DNA of 64,000 bases from Vespula vulgaris. Lineage: Eukaryota; Arthropoda; Insecta; Hymenoptera; Vespidae. The DNA lies in NCBI RefSeq assembly GCF_905475345.1, contig NC_066595.1:3697001-3761000 (forward strand), in the 5' to 3' direction. Each line of letters starts with the position of its first letter. Position 1 is the stretch's first letter. The position numbers and the translations under genes are program-made. Below the pieces are notes generated by a model, which saw only the letters and a list, made by a program, of their open reading frames with translations, was not told the origin of the DNA and made no database searches. This document shows, in pieces, positions 48,469 through 61,546 of this stretch.

Positions 48469-49458
48469 TTTTTTAAATATAATTAAATGTTGAAATTATA
48501 TTTGCAATATGCACCACAGAGAATCTGTAAATTATAAGATAATACAAATTTTTAACTTTTATCTATAGAAACAAAGGAAGTATTTACAAAATACGTATCA
48601 AAGAATTTACTATATCTAAAATACTTCTATAATAAATTTATAATAAATCAATTTTTAACAAATTTTATTAAATATAGTTTTTTAAACCTTATATAGACAT
48701 ATTTCAAATGGACGCTGTCACTAGGAATCACTTCACACTTCAATACAAGGAATAAAGTGACGTAAAGAATATTCGTATGATGTCATTGACTAAATTCTTT
48801 TTTTTTTAAGTATAGTTTGATCGATATCTATAGTATAGATAAATCAATGTATTTAACCAATCACTATTTCTAATAAAAAGAAAGCATCAATAAGGTGACT
48901 TCTTTAAAAGTACAGTATGTTCAACAATTCAAAGTGATACGTGATATTTATTATTATTCATTATTATATATTCATATAATCTCTCATAATATATATACAT
49001 ATATATATATATAATTACATATAATGTAGATAGATATAGACGTCTATATATAGACATAAAAAATACGGAATTTCTTCTTTTTCGTAAACACTGAATCGTC
49101 AAAATATTGATTGAATTTTCTTCAATCTCTATTTGTCGTTTTTCTATCAGAAACAATACTATTGGTCGGTTTAGAGCGATTGTAAAGAAGAGAGAGAAGT
49201 TCGATAGTTCGATGGCGCGCGAACTTCGGAATAGAAGTTCATTCGCGTGTACTCGGGGTAAGTAAAATTTCTATGGTTGTCGACTTGCTAAATGGCAACA
49301 AAGATGGCGATTTCAATGCGAGCAGTTAGTATTCGTCTTCTGTAGCGCAAGTTGACAAGTCCTCGGGCATTCGGAAGTGAGTAAAAGGTCGCTATCGGTG
49401 TGTTTTGTGCATAAAGTGTAATTTCGATCGAAAAAATATGTTAGAGACTTTTTGAAGT
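48469..49458. promoter_or_regulatory. TXNDC9/PPP1R37 divergent region
   Basis: About 1 kb between divergent start codons. A CRE/ATF-like TGACGTAA lies at 48758-48765. A GC-richer stretch at 49170-49440 likely holds the PPP1R37 promoter and 5' UTR. TA-rich sequence lies between. No genes were seen. Confidence 0.45.
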
Positions 49459-52400
49459 ATGAGCGAAGGAGCGGATTCGAGTACGCGTATTTGCGAGAAT
49501 TCGCTTACGACCTTGAACACTGAGGACAAACCTAATGTGCCTCTATCAACGACGACTACGGGAACGACAACGAGGACGACGGAGACGACGACGAAGACGA
49601 CGGCGGAGACGACGGCAGCAACTACCACGACAACATACACTGGTAGAAGGCCACGATTTGGTACTGGCAATGTTCCGGAATCCCCATACATATGGATTGA
49701 CGGTAGACAAATACGGAGCGCCTTGGCATATACGAAGAAATGGCCTCCCCGACGAGTGAGTTTCCCAACAAATGACATCAATTTGGTTACGGGATATTTG
49801 GAGCCGCCTAATCCTTGGAGACACGGTGAGGACAATCATTTATTTTCCCTTATTTTTATTCATTTTTTTATTATTAACAGAATAATATTTATCTTGAATT
49901 AAAGGGTCAGTAAGTATGTTTTTTTTTATATTTCATTATTATCATATTCTCTCTGTGTCTTCTTGATGATTTTTCAACGACTATGTTATTGTACTGATCA
50001 AATTTTCATATATAAAATTGAGACAATTTCCTTAGCTGTTATTTACTTTGTCAATTAATATGGTTGAAAATAACGATCATTTTGTATAATAGAATTGATA
50101 AAATTTATATGAAATTATAATACAATTTATTTCTTCTCTTCTATCATTACAATGTTTAATTTAATTATCAAATATTATTACAATTTGATGTTGTACTCTA
50201 AAATTAAATCGGCAATTATTTTATTATATTTTATTATTTAATATTATGATTCTTAGAAACTATATATTTAATACAATAGTTTCTTTTCTATTCATCCATC
50301 TATCCATTTATTATTATTACAAAAAAGTTGTAAGAATTACTAACTATAAATAATAATGATTTAAATATATAAAAATAAATTATATACAATATATAATGAT
50401 TACTAATTATAGTATTAGAAAACAAAATTAATTTTATATATTGAAATAATGAAGTAATTAAGATCGAATTAATATAGTGATTGTATCTTGTAAAATTCAT
50501 AAATTAAAAACTATGTATCTTTCTTAAAAATCGTGCAAATTACCATGTGTTGTATTAATACTTACAAAAAATGAAAAATAAGAAATAAATTTAATAAATA
50601 TTGTTTAATTAAATATTTATTGTTGATCGTTGAATTGAAGTTTTACTTACAGTTAAAGATTATATTTTATGCGTAATGAACTATAATATTTAAATATTTT
50701 AAAAAGATAAAATTCCTATATTACATAATAAAAAAATACTTATTATCATTAATTATGTATATTTATTCATTTGTTTTATATAGTTCTTAATTATCTCTTT
50801 GCTTATATATTTATGCTTTGTCACTAAGCTATCAGACTTTTTTTATAGACTGTGCCAAGAGAAGGATGTTTAGGATTTCACAATCTGAACCATGTACTAA
50901 TTATAAGTTTGATGCAGAGTTAAAGTATGTCTATTATACTTAGTTAAGTACATTTAAATTTGATCTAGAAGTTATACAAAGTCGCCATATATTGCAGTAT
51001 CATATGCAATAAGTATTTTCGTAGTATTTAAGATTATATTTATAGTTTAAATATTTAATTTAGATGATATAATACTATTATAAGAAGTACAATTGTGTGA
51101 TCATTTTATTAAGTTCATTTTATTAATAAAAAATAATTCTTAAATATATAAATATATAAACCTATATATGACTATTTATAGGTGCTATCATAAGTATGGT
51201 AAGTTGATTATATGATGGATTTTATATAATTGAATTTGAAAAACGATTATTAATATAAAAAAATCTTGTTAAATTTTATATATATGTAACCATATATTGT
51301 GTGTTTATACGTTCTCTAATGTGTCTAACGATAAAAAGTGTTTTTAAGTCAAATACTCATGTTTTTATTTAATACTTTTTTTAGTTTCAACATAATATCA
51401 ATACTTGTTCACAGCTGAAAATGTGAATCGTGAGGACTTGATCACAGCGTATAAGGAATCCTGCAAACGGCACAACACTGAGCCATTGGAAAAAGTTTTA
51501 GCTCAATTAGAGGTATAGCTAGTTTATTGTGTAAACAGCTTTGTTATATTATCAAGAATGAAGAAACATAATACTTAATAAAAATTAATTAAATAAAAAA
51601 ATTTCTTCATATTTAAACATATTCTATTATATAATGTTATTATTTGATATACACTAGATGTCTAGTAATATCTATATTTATAATTATTGATTATTATTTC
51701 TTTATCATAATAAAAAATAAAGACATTTAATGATGATATATTTATGTCCTTTAAGTAGCCTTTATTTATAATTACAATTAATTTTGAATTTTTTAAATTA
51801 GAGTTGGGATTTGTCTGAAGAACGTAATAATGAATTTAATTTAAAAGGAGTAAATTTGGATCTGAATCATTCAGAAACACTAGAAGAAATTCTTAAAAGA
51901 ATTCAGTTTAATAAAATTGACTTGGAAGCTACATCTTTAAACGATGAGGTATTTACAAATTCTCTTTCTTTCTTTTTAAGTTTTATTTCCGATTATCCTA
52001 TAAAGACATACTGTATATTATTAATTCTAAATTTTCATTACAGAGTTCTGTAATATTATTTGATATGCTAGAATATTATGAGTCTGCAAAACATTTGAAT
52101 ATTTCATCTAATTCAGATATTGGAGCTCGTGGTTGGCAAGCATGTTCACATATGATTAAAAAGGTGGATATGATTATGTATACTTTAATAATTTTTTGTA
52201 GTTTCTAATTGCATATACATATAGTTTTTATTATCATAAATTTAGTAATAGATAAATAGCAACAAATATTTTCACCTACAAATATTATTGCAAAATTGTA
52301 TGATTAATTTTTTTTTCATACATTATTCCATGTATAATTAATGAAATCATTATTTGTCTAGACCCAATGTTTAGAACAGCTTGAAGCTAAGGATGTAATG

Positions 52401-55400
52401 CTTAATGAACAGTACATGAATATTTTGAGCCGCGCATTACGATTAGTCTACCATCTACACGTCCTTAAATTAGAAAATTGTGGACTTTCAGGAAGACCTA
52501 TCGTCATACTAGGTATTTATTGTATTGCACAGTTTATTATTTTCGTTACTTTGCAGACAAAAATTATAAGGTGATTGGGTTCTAATCCTAACAAAAATAC
52601 ATCACATATTATTACTATATAAGATACATTTTTTCTTTATGCCTTTGTATGGTCCACATATCAATGTACAAAAAATATATAAAAATCTTTTATATTATTT
52701 TTATTTTTATATTAAAAAAATGAATGAAATATATATGCAACAAAAGATACATTGAATATGTAAAATGTATATTTTATATTATTTTATATTAATCCAATAC
52801 AAAACTCTGCTTGTAAAACCTCTTTTTGCAATGTGGTATTTCATGTATTGATGATGAATGCACTTTTATTTTTATAAGTGCAATCATATAGAAAAATGGT
52901 TAATTTTATATTTGTATAAATGTAACTACTAATTAATTATATTTGCTGTTCTAACATTGTTCAATACAATTGCTTTTCCTCGTGCTTAACAGTCTTTTCT
53001 TTCATATTGAACATCTAATCATCCATATGTAATAGAAAACGATAAAAATAAAGTTTTTGTCATAAAAAATATAAAACTTTTAATTAATGAAAATTATTAT
53101 TTCTTATCATAACAGTTACAGCTCTAAAAATGAATACAGGAATAAGAGAACTTTACTTGGCTGATAATGGGCTCGATTTATACGATGCTATACAGCTTGG
53201 ATCTTTATTAAGGCTAAATAATCACTTACAATTACTTGATATTAGGTAAATAAAATTGAAAAATTATGGAAAATTTTGTAAAATGAATTACTCAAATAAT
53301 GTAAAAATATAACATGTCCCTTTTTCCTTTTAGTAATAATAACATTCAAGATGATGGTGTGCATGATCTATTAGAAGGACTTATTAATCAAGTTCACGAA
53401 GATAAAGATGGCAAAGGATTGAGTATACTCATATTATGGAATAATCGCCTTACTAAAAAATCATCTCCGTATTTCTCGCGCATTATCGTGAGTAATTTAG
53501 TATATTTAATTATTTTTAAACATACGTTTGGAGAATATTATTACACACATACAAAAAATCAAGAGTAACTTGTATTATTTTTTGAAACTAATTGAAGTCA
53601 TATCTCCATGTATTGTTTTGTATAAAAAATGTTTTCTTCCTACACAGTCATTATCAAGAACCCTGGAAACTTTAAACATTGGACAGAACATGTTGACTAG
53701 TGAAATGTTAATCACTGTGAAGGATTCCCTTAAACAAAATCGTATTCTATTACAATTGGGAATGCAATCAACAGATTTGACATGTAATGGAATAATCGCT
53801 TTATCTGATGTAATTGAAAATAATCAAGTTTTACAGGTATGTAACATGTAATTAATTGAAAATAATATTCGATAATAATTTCTATGTTTATTTAGTTGAA
53901 TGTTATTCAATTTTATATGTGTACATATATATGTATATGTATATTTCCACAGAGGATAGATTTGCGAGATAATAGTATACAGATGACAGGAATGAAAGCT
54001 CTTAGTGCAGCTATGCAAAAGAACAAGAGTGTCATACAATTGGATCTAGACGACAAGCCTCGGATAAAAATAGTAGGTATTTTTACATGCGGAAGGCAAT
54101 TTTCTTCTAAATAATTTACATAAAATATTCGTTCACAATAATTGTAGGATGGAACTTTACATCAATATATGGACGTTGTGGCAGAAATTAGAAGTTATTG
54201 TGCACGCAATAAAGAAAATCAACAGATGAATGAGAATACAGGGGATTCAGAAAGTCCAAGACATCATAGCAGATCCTTTAACGCGAGTAACCGTAAGATC
54301 TCGCTTACTTGTCAGACACTGCCATGTCCTTCATCACCCATGACTTCAGTAACCACCGAGGATACCGGGCGATCGACGCTTGAACCGAAACGTACTAGTG
54401 GGGGTCGCCTCCGTTCCCCGGCTCCTAGTCCTATCCCCTCGCCTGTCGCAAGTCCAATACCGAGTCCTTCTAGAAGTCGATTTGTTGTGTCTCGAGTTTC
54501 AGAAGCATCGTTACGTTCCACAGATTCCTCAGCATCTTCATCTCCTGTAACTCCAACATCGCTAGGACCAATGTCCACGTGTTTCTTTCCTTCCACAAGT
54601 GGAACATCTAGGTTTCGTGTATCACTCGTTGAATCATCAAATTGTACATCTACACCTAAGTCTGTTTTCGCTTCATCTAAATCCAATGTTACGATTGGCT
54701 TCAACTTTAAAGTCGATTCGGTAGAGTCTGTGGATTCGGATGATTCGGACAATATATTTAAATCAGAGACAGAAACAAATAACGAAAAGAAACAAGGTGC
54801 ACAAATTGCAATAAATAGTGAAATTAGCACGACTCCAATTAATGTTAATAAACATGATAGTATACAACCATTGAATATATCTGATAATACAAATGAACAG
54901 AGTACAAATGAATGTTTCACTGCTAGTAAGAATGCTAGCGAAGTTAATACTCAAGATAACTTAAATGTTTATATTGTCGAACATAAGGAAGATTCTAAAG
55001 ACAATCAAAGTGAAGCTCTAAAAGAAGAAACGATAGATACTTCCGCATTAATATTTAAGAAAACTGATAATTGTAAAAGCGAAATTATAAAAGATACAGA
55101 GATTGATTTGAAAGATAATATCGATAAAGCAAACATAAATAATGAAACAGGTGATCTTATAAATTTAAATAAGGAAGAACCAAATATACAACAATCGGTA
55201 GAAGATACTCTGTCTGCAAAATCACAAATTCCGCTATCAGGAAATAAAAGTACTCCAGTTCAGAAACACACTTCCGGTTTAGAAAAGCTTCCCAGTTTAT
55301 TTCAACATAAAGGAAATTTTTTTTCAGAATCGTCCAATATTAGTCAAACAGATTTTAGAAATTTATTGCAAGGTAGTGTAAATAGCGTGTTAGCATTTGG

Positions 55401-58400
55401 CGATAAATTTCATCAATATTTCAAAGATGGGAAAGCAAACTGTAAAACTAATACTTCCGGAACATTTGCAGACATTGTATCTTTACCTACTAAAAGTAAA
55501 TCATTAAAGTCATTAAATGTCACACAATTGCCAACTATACAAACGCTAACAAATATGTTTGCTTCATTTAAAACGGAGACTAGTACGAATGCCTCAGAAC
55601 AACAGTCATCCAAAAAGTGCTCCAATCAAATAAAGCATGCAGATCAGGGATATAACGAAGAAAAAATGAAAGAAAAAGATTTTAAAGAAAAATCATTACA
55701 TTATAATGTAGAATCATCCAATTACGATAGTAGAAACTTTAGTAGCGATAAAGAAAAGGAAACTAGTGTATCTAGTTTAAATATTCAAACGTTACCTGAT
55801 AATGTCCAATTAAAAGATGACGGGCATGCTAGCAGAGATTTAATAGCAGAAGAAAATAGTGTTACCTCAAGCGTGGTAGTAAAAGCTTGCTCTAAAACTG
55901 TAAATAGCGCTTCATCGATAAATGTTCCAGAGAGCAAGATGACTGTATGTATACCTAAGTTAAAGGATATACCTGAATACTCTGTTTTAGAAGTAAGTGA
56001 AAATATTATTGAAAAAGAAAACATAGGATATGAATTGGGGAACATAGATTCTGTAAAGATAGAAAAAGTATGTGATAGAAGTTCGACTGACAGTATTAAT
56101 TTGACTAGTGATGAAATATCTTCATCTTGTAACGTGACATGTGATATAAGAGTCATAGATAATGTAAATATTGTAAGTATGCTCGATGATCCAGTAAATT
56201 TGCAGACTACTTCTGAAAAAGATGTTGCAGATTCTTTGCTTCTTAATACTTGTTGTAAGAATGACGAAGTAGCATCAAATATGCATGTGGATGATTATAA
56301 CCATGGTGTAAATGATATTTCAATGATAAATCATGATGTGTTAGAAATTAATGTAGAAAAAAAGAAAAATTTTAATAATGAAGTTACCAAAATATGTAGT
56401 GTTAATATTAACAAAGAAAATGAGAGATGGATCGACTTAAACGATGCTTTAAGTCAGGATGTAGGAGCAAATACTTGCCATGTGGATATGGGTCCACATT
56501 CAAAGAGTACAACTGTAAATAGTAAAGTAAAATCATGTATATCAGAGTTAAGTCTTACTTCTAAAGATAATGTTGATGATTTTAATAATGTTAATGCACA
56601 AATACATCCAACTGCTAATATATGCACGGACGAGGCTGCAGTTGCTTTATGGAAAGAGGATACATTAAATGATCTTATTACAGAGAAAACATTGTTATCC
56701 AAACCAAATAATGTTGATGCATGTCCAACTGTATCTAAAGATGTTAAAGTTAACAATTATATAGAAAATAATATAAAGAAGCCTTCTGGTAAGGAATCTG
56801 ACTTTACTATACTTCCAACTGTAATATTACCACAGACAAGAGAAAATGTTTCTGCCTCTGTTAAAAAATCTCTTCAAGATTTTGAAAAATCAGACTCTGA
56901 AGATCTTATATTTTGTATTACTGATATATCTAACGATGGAAACTCTGTTAAAGAAGAAACACTTTTACCTAATACAGTTTCTGATACATGGCAACAGAAT
57001 GCAGTAGAAACAGAAACTTCATTTTTCGATCTACCTCAGACATCTCATTCGTCTACAACTTTGCTTATTAAAAAGCCAGAAAATATTCATAGGAATAGTC
57101 AAGATTCAGGAATCGAGGAATCCAATTTGTCAACTTCAGAAGATAACATTCCAGAGGTCGTTCAGCCGCAACATAAAGAGAGTTTCCAGGAAAGCGTTGA
57201 TTCCGGAATTGAATCTGAATGTTCATTGGTATGTGTTAAAGTTAATCCTAACACAGACGAAACTGTTAAAAGCGAAATCCCGAAGAAAACATCATGCAAT
57301 GTTGATGACAACGCTGAATGTCCCCGTAAGCGCATTAATGATCTCACAGATTTCAAATCTGATATCATTGAACACATACAAACGAGAAATAATGATACTG
57401 TAAGTGAAGTAAATTATTCGTATCTTGAAATGGTAAAATGCGCAGTGGTCACGTCTACGTGCTCAATAGGTGGAATAGAAATCACAAATAATGCGGCGGT
57501 TGGAACAAATTCTGAAGAAGATGATAGGATAGTTGCTGAACCGCCTGTAGTTTTTCATGTTACAAGGTAAGTCATACATATTGGCGGAATAACATTTTCA
57601 AACAAGCAATTTGAATATTTTTCTCGAAAATAAATATCAAATGAAAGAACGTAAACGAGATATACACGTCTGTATTAATATTATGATGATATTTTTTACT
57701 TTGGGATCATTCTATTTGAATAAAATCGTAGATAGAGATAAGATAAATATAATTGATTAATTTTGTATTCGGATCACAGTTTTAAGGGGTAAAATCGCTC
57801 TTCAATGCATTTTCATTGTTTGTACGAATTATTGTTTAACTTGTGGATACTAACGTTAATGCATCGCACAAATGAAAATGAAACAAAAATCTTACAAGTT
57901 TTGATTTCGTCGATAACAAATCAATTATTGTCTGCAGCTTTGACATTATTTACGTTATAGTTTTATGATTTTTCATAAATTTTTAATTATGCATAAACCA
58001 TACACAGCGGTGTTATTATTTGCATTCATGAAGGCAGATAGAAAAACAAAATGTTCAATACATCTAATGCATACATGTAGCGCTCTGCAATATATACGAA
58101 AAATTTAACAACTCGGTGCATAACATGCCTTCATCATATCTATTTCTTTGCAAATCAACGATTGATTAGGCCGCAATTCATCATATACGCAAGTCATGTT
58201 TTTATTCCTGCAAAATGTGTGTGTCGTCGATGGACCAATTCATTGCTGCATTTAAATACATTTTGATGGAACATATGGAATCAATTGCTCTTTTAATAGT
58301 GCCTCGATATATACGCTGTTGTGCCAGAGGAAAATTGGATTGACTGGCGTTCCATCATTTTCTACGTTCGTTTTCAAGACTACTATACTTGCTTCTTTTT

Positions 58401-58962
58401 TTGTAATTTCAAATTAATCCTTTACTACGCCACGCTTATACCGTACAGTAATGTCTTTGCCTAACTAATCGAGAGCGCATATATTTTTTTTCACAAAGGG
58501 AAATATGGCCCTCATTATCATTCATATCATTTATCAAACATATCCTTCATTAATGAAAATGTAGCAAAACTTTATTTCATTCACTAAGCTATACGAAGCT
58601 AATAGAACGATCATATTGTTGGTACAGTAAAGTAAAAATAATACTATATTATGCATTTCTTCGTAATAGTCAATAACGATCGAATATTTTTACTCCTTAA
58701 AACTGCATTCTATACATTCAACTCACGTCTAATTATAATTGCATCACAATGATTTTTTTTTTTTTTTTTTAATGTCTACAGTTAACAATAAATATTTTAT
58801 TAATTTCTATGTTCTTTGTTCTTCCGACGAATAGAACAAATTTAGATTTTAATAAAATCAATTGAATTTGATGTTAGTATATCGTATATTAAATATGTGT
58901 AATATTTATTTACTTTACTGTACTAGATAATCCGGTTCCTTAGAGAAGAAATTCAAATTAAT

Positions 58963-58994
<32 letters not shown>

Positions 58995-59270
58995 TCAACG
59001 CGAGTAGTATAGATATATTGTGATTGATTTGTGGCGTTCCGTAAAATCGATATTAATTCGTTATTAATTGTAGTCCCAAGTAATGTGGACCACACGGAGG
59101 ATGAAGGGGAGGACGAAGATGAAGAGGACGAGGAAGAGGACGAGGACGAGGACGAAGACGAAGAGACAATTTACGACGATGATGAAGACGACGATGAGAT
59201 AGATGAACTCGAGGAAATGAAGAAACAGCTCGAGCCAAAGTATCGTCGTTATGTCAACTGGCGAATTTAA
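49459..59270 (+). CDS. PPP1R37: leucine-rich-repeat PP1 regulator, PPP1R37-like
   Basis: Eleven exons: 49459-49825, 51415-51512, 51802-51948, 52044-52163, 52362-52512, 53116-53245, 53334-53487, 53648-53836, 53953-54072, 54148-57566 and 59081-59270, giving 1694 aa (human about 690). Order: Thr-rich repeat (about 30-60); PP1-docking RVSF at residues 99-102; leucine-rich repeats (about 120-480; e.g. LREL-type LYLADNGLDL, LDISNNNIQDD, LNIGQNMLT, IDLRDNSIQ); then about 1140 mostly disordered Ser/Asn/Lys-rich residues in one 3.4 kb exon; and an acidic tail. The N-terminal half matches PPP1R37 closely (KxVSF..DPWRHA..V). The family inhibits protein phosphatase 1. The final exon's acceptor is uncertain: an AG 7 nt earlier would end the protein after SPK. 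Confidence 0.85.
49540..49635 (+). repeat. coding ACG/GAC trinucleotide repeat
   Basis: Imperfect ACG/ACA/GAC triplets encode a Thr-rich stretch near the N-terminus of the PPP1R37-like protein. Other frames give Arg-rich and antisense Val-rich shadows. Confidence 0.85.
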
Positions 59271-59321
59271 GAAAAAAAAAATATATATATATATATGTAT
59301 TTAATGTCCATACGCGACCAA

Positions 59322-59327
59322 AATAAA
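59322..59327 (+). promoter_or_regulatory. poly(A) signal of PPP1R37-like gene
   Basis: AATAAA 52 bases after the stop at 59270. Confidence 0.45.
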
Positions 59328-59983
59328 AAACGGTTAAAGGATTAACCAGATAAAAAGGAAGTGCAGGTCACAACATTGCGGTAGCGATATTCATCTAAAA
59401 GAATTTATAATAGTGGAGAAATTGTAAATGTTGATTGAAAAAAAAAGGAAGAACGGACTGTACGTTTTGTTGCTCAATGACGTTCACGCAACACTTATTT
59501 TTACTAATTCTTAGTTGGAACGTTTATAAGAAAGAAAAGAAAAAAGAAAGAAAGAAAGATTTAATAGAAGAACGAACAAATAGGGTGCAGTGCACATTTT
59601 GTTCGTATTCCTGCCTGCGTATTTTCAACGTAGAGCAACAGAGTATGTATATGATAATGGACGATCATATCTAGTCTTAAAGACAAGTCGGTCCATTCTA
59701 AATCGCAACTTAAACTTAAATGTCCGATCACTGCGGTTACGTCGTGTTTAAACACATTTTACGATGTTCACGAACCGATAAAAAGACAGTGCGGACGACT
59801 TTAATTACTACTTAAATAAATGTACTAAATGTGTATTGTTGTTTAAATTAAACTCTTAAAAAAAAGGAAAAGAAAAAGAAAAGAAAAAAAAAAGATCATT
59901 TATAGATGATAACGACGAAAAGTGCAATTCGGAAAGTAACTGACTGAAAGTCATCCGGAATTACACGAAAAATATGTACGCAA

Positions 59984-60015
59984 TATGTATGTATGTATGT
60001 ACGTACGTATGTATG

Positions 60016-60044
<29 letters not shown>
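59984..60044. repeat. (TATG)n tetranucleotide array
   Basis: About 15 copies of TATG, with two ACG-variant units in the middle. Seen directly. Confidence 0.9.
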
Positions 60045-60046
<2 letters not shown>

Positions 60047-61495
60047 GTGAATATGCATGAATGAACGTTTGCATGTGTCGTGTGTGTATATGTGTGTGTA
60101 TGTATAAATATGTACACACACACACACATATATATGCCGTGCAGCGGAGAAAATGTATCGACAAAAAGAAAAAAGAAAAAAAAAACTCGAGTCAAATTTT
60201 TTATAAGGGGAACGAAGGTTAACGAAGAATATTGTTAAAAAAAAATTATTATATTATTGTGCTTAAAAATCTTCGAATTTTTATTTATTATCTTTAAAAA
60301 GATCTTAACTTTGACATAATACGTTTTATTGTATATAAGTAAAGATCTAATAAAAAACAACACGCTCCTATATCTTTTGGATAAGTGTATGTATGTAGAT
60401 CAAGAGATATAAACTTGATTTTTCCATATGATTAGAGTATAGTTTCACATACATAAACTTTCTTATTTTTTAACATTAATAGTGCATTCTATGCTATAAT
60501 GGAATTTTGATGATTCGATCGATGATTTTATAACAATAATTTGACTATTGCGATATCAATATTGATATTTAAAAAAAAATGTTTAAACAATTCTTTCTAA
60601 AGCGGAGATTTTTATTATGATTTTGTTGCATATATTCGATAATTTTATTTTTATTTAGCCTCTTTTTCTTTGCTGGCGATATCAAAAATGCATACAATAT
60701 TGCATAACATCACTATAGAAAAACATTTGCTTTAAAGTTATATATCTTATATCCATTGTTATGTATTTATCGAAATAGTGGATGTAGTGTATATATATTA
60801 TGCATATACATATATATATATACATATAAATATATGCAAATGTCAAGTATTATTCAGCAGGTAATTGAGGTTGTACAAATGAAAATGAGTTCACAACAGA
60901 ACGATTCGTTGGCATCTATATTTCTAAGATTTAAGTTCTATCTCTTGTTATGATGTCTGTGATGAATCTCGCACCACGCAGATACAAAGATTAGTGGAAA
61001 CAATAGTGGAATGATCTGTCCCTTTTTGATCACAATTTATTATTCAAAATACAACATGTGTATATATATTTTTGAAAGAGAAAATTTCGTGAAATGTCTA
61101 TTGTCCGTTCGCAAATGTTCCAAATAACGCTTTAACAAATACGTTTCGAAGAAACGATCGGGAACAATATTGTTAATCATTGGTTTCTGTATTTACTTTT
61201 ATCGTATATGTGTGTGCGTGTGCGCGTGTGTGTGTATGTAGAATAAGTTTATATTTAATAACATGTATGTACTAAGAGAGAAAGAGAGAGATAAAGAGAG
61301 CGAGAGATACGTGCTAAAGAAATAAAAAAAATAAATAAAAAATAAAAAACAAAAAAAATTAAAAAAAACAAAAAGAAAAGAAAAAAAAAACTAGAAAGAA
61401 ATAACAAATAAAAGATTTAACAATGTTAGAATGGAAATCGTATCGCACGGAGTAATAAATGAAAGAACAGAATTATATATGAAATAGTGTATAAA

Positions 61496-61498
<3 letters not shown>

Positions 61499-61543
<45 letters not shown>
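61499..61543. repeat. (GA)22 microsatellite
   Basis: Uninterrupted GA run, the strand-opposite of the TC runs in NXN intron 1. Confidence 0.95.

Positions 61544-61546
<3 letters not shown>

Noticed and set aside
49392..49835. Val-rich minus-strand frame
   Set aside because: Antisense reading of the ACG triplet repeat in PPP1R37 exon 1.
54312..54920. 202-codon frame antisense to PPP1R37 exon 10
   Set aside because: Shadow of the long coding exon; Gly/Val/Ser composition mirrors the sense SP repeats.
59896..60195. Tyr/Ile/His/Thr-rich minus-strand frame
   Set aside because: Direct product of the TATG array.
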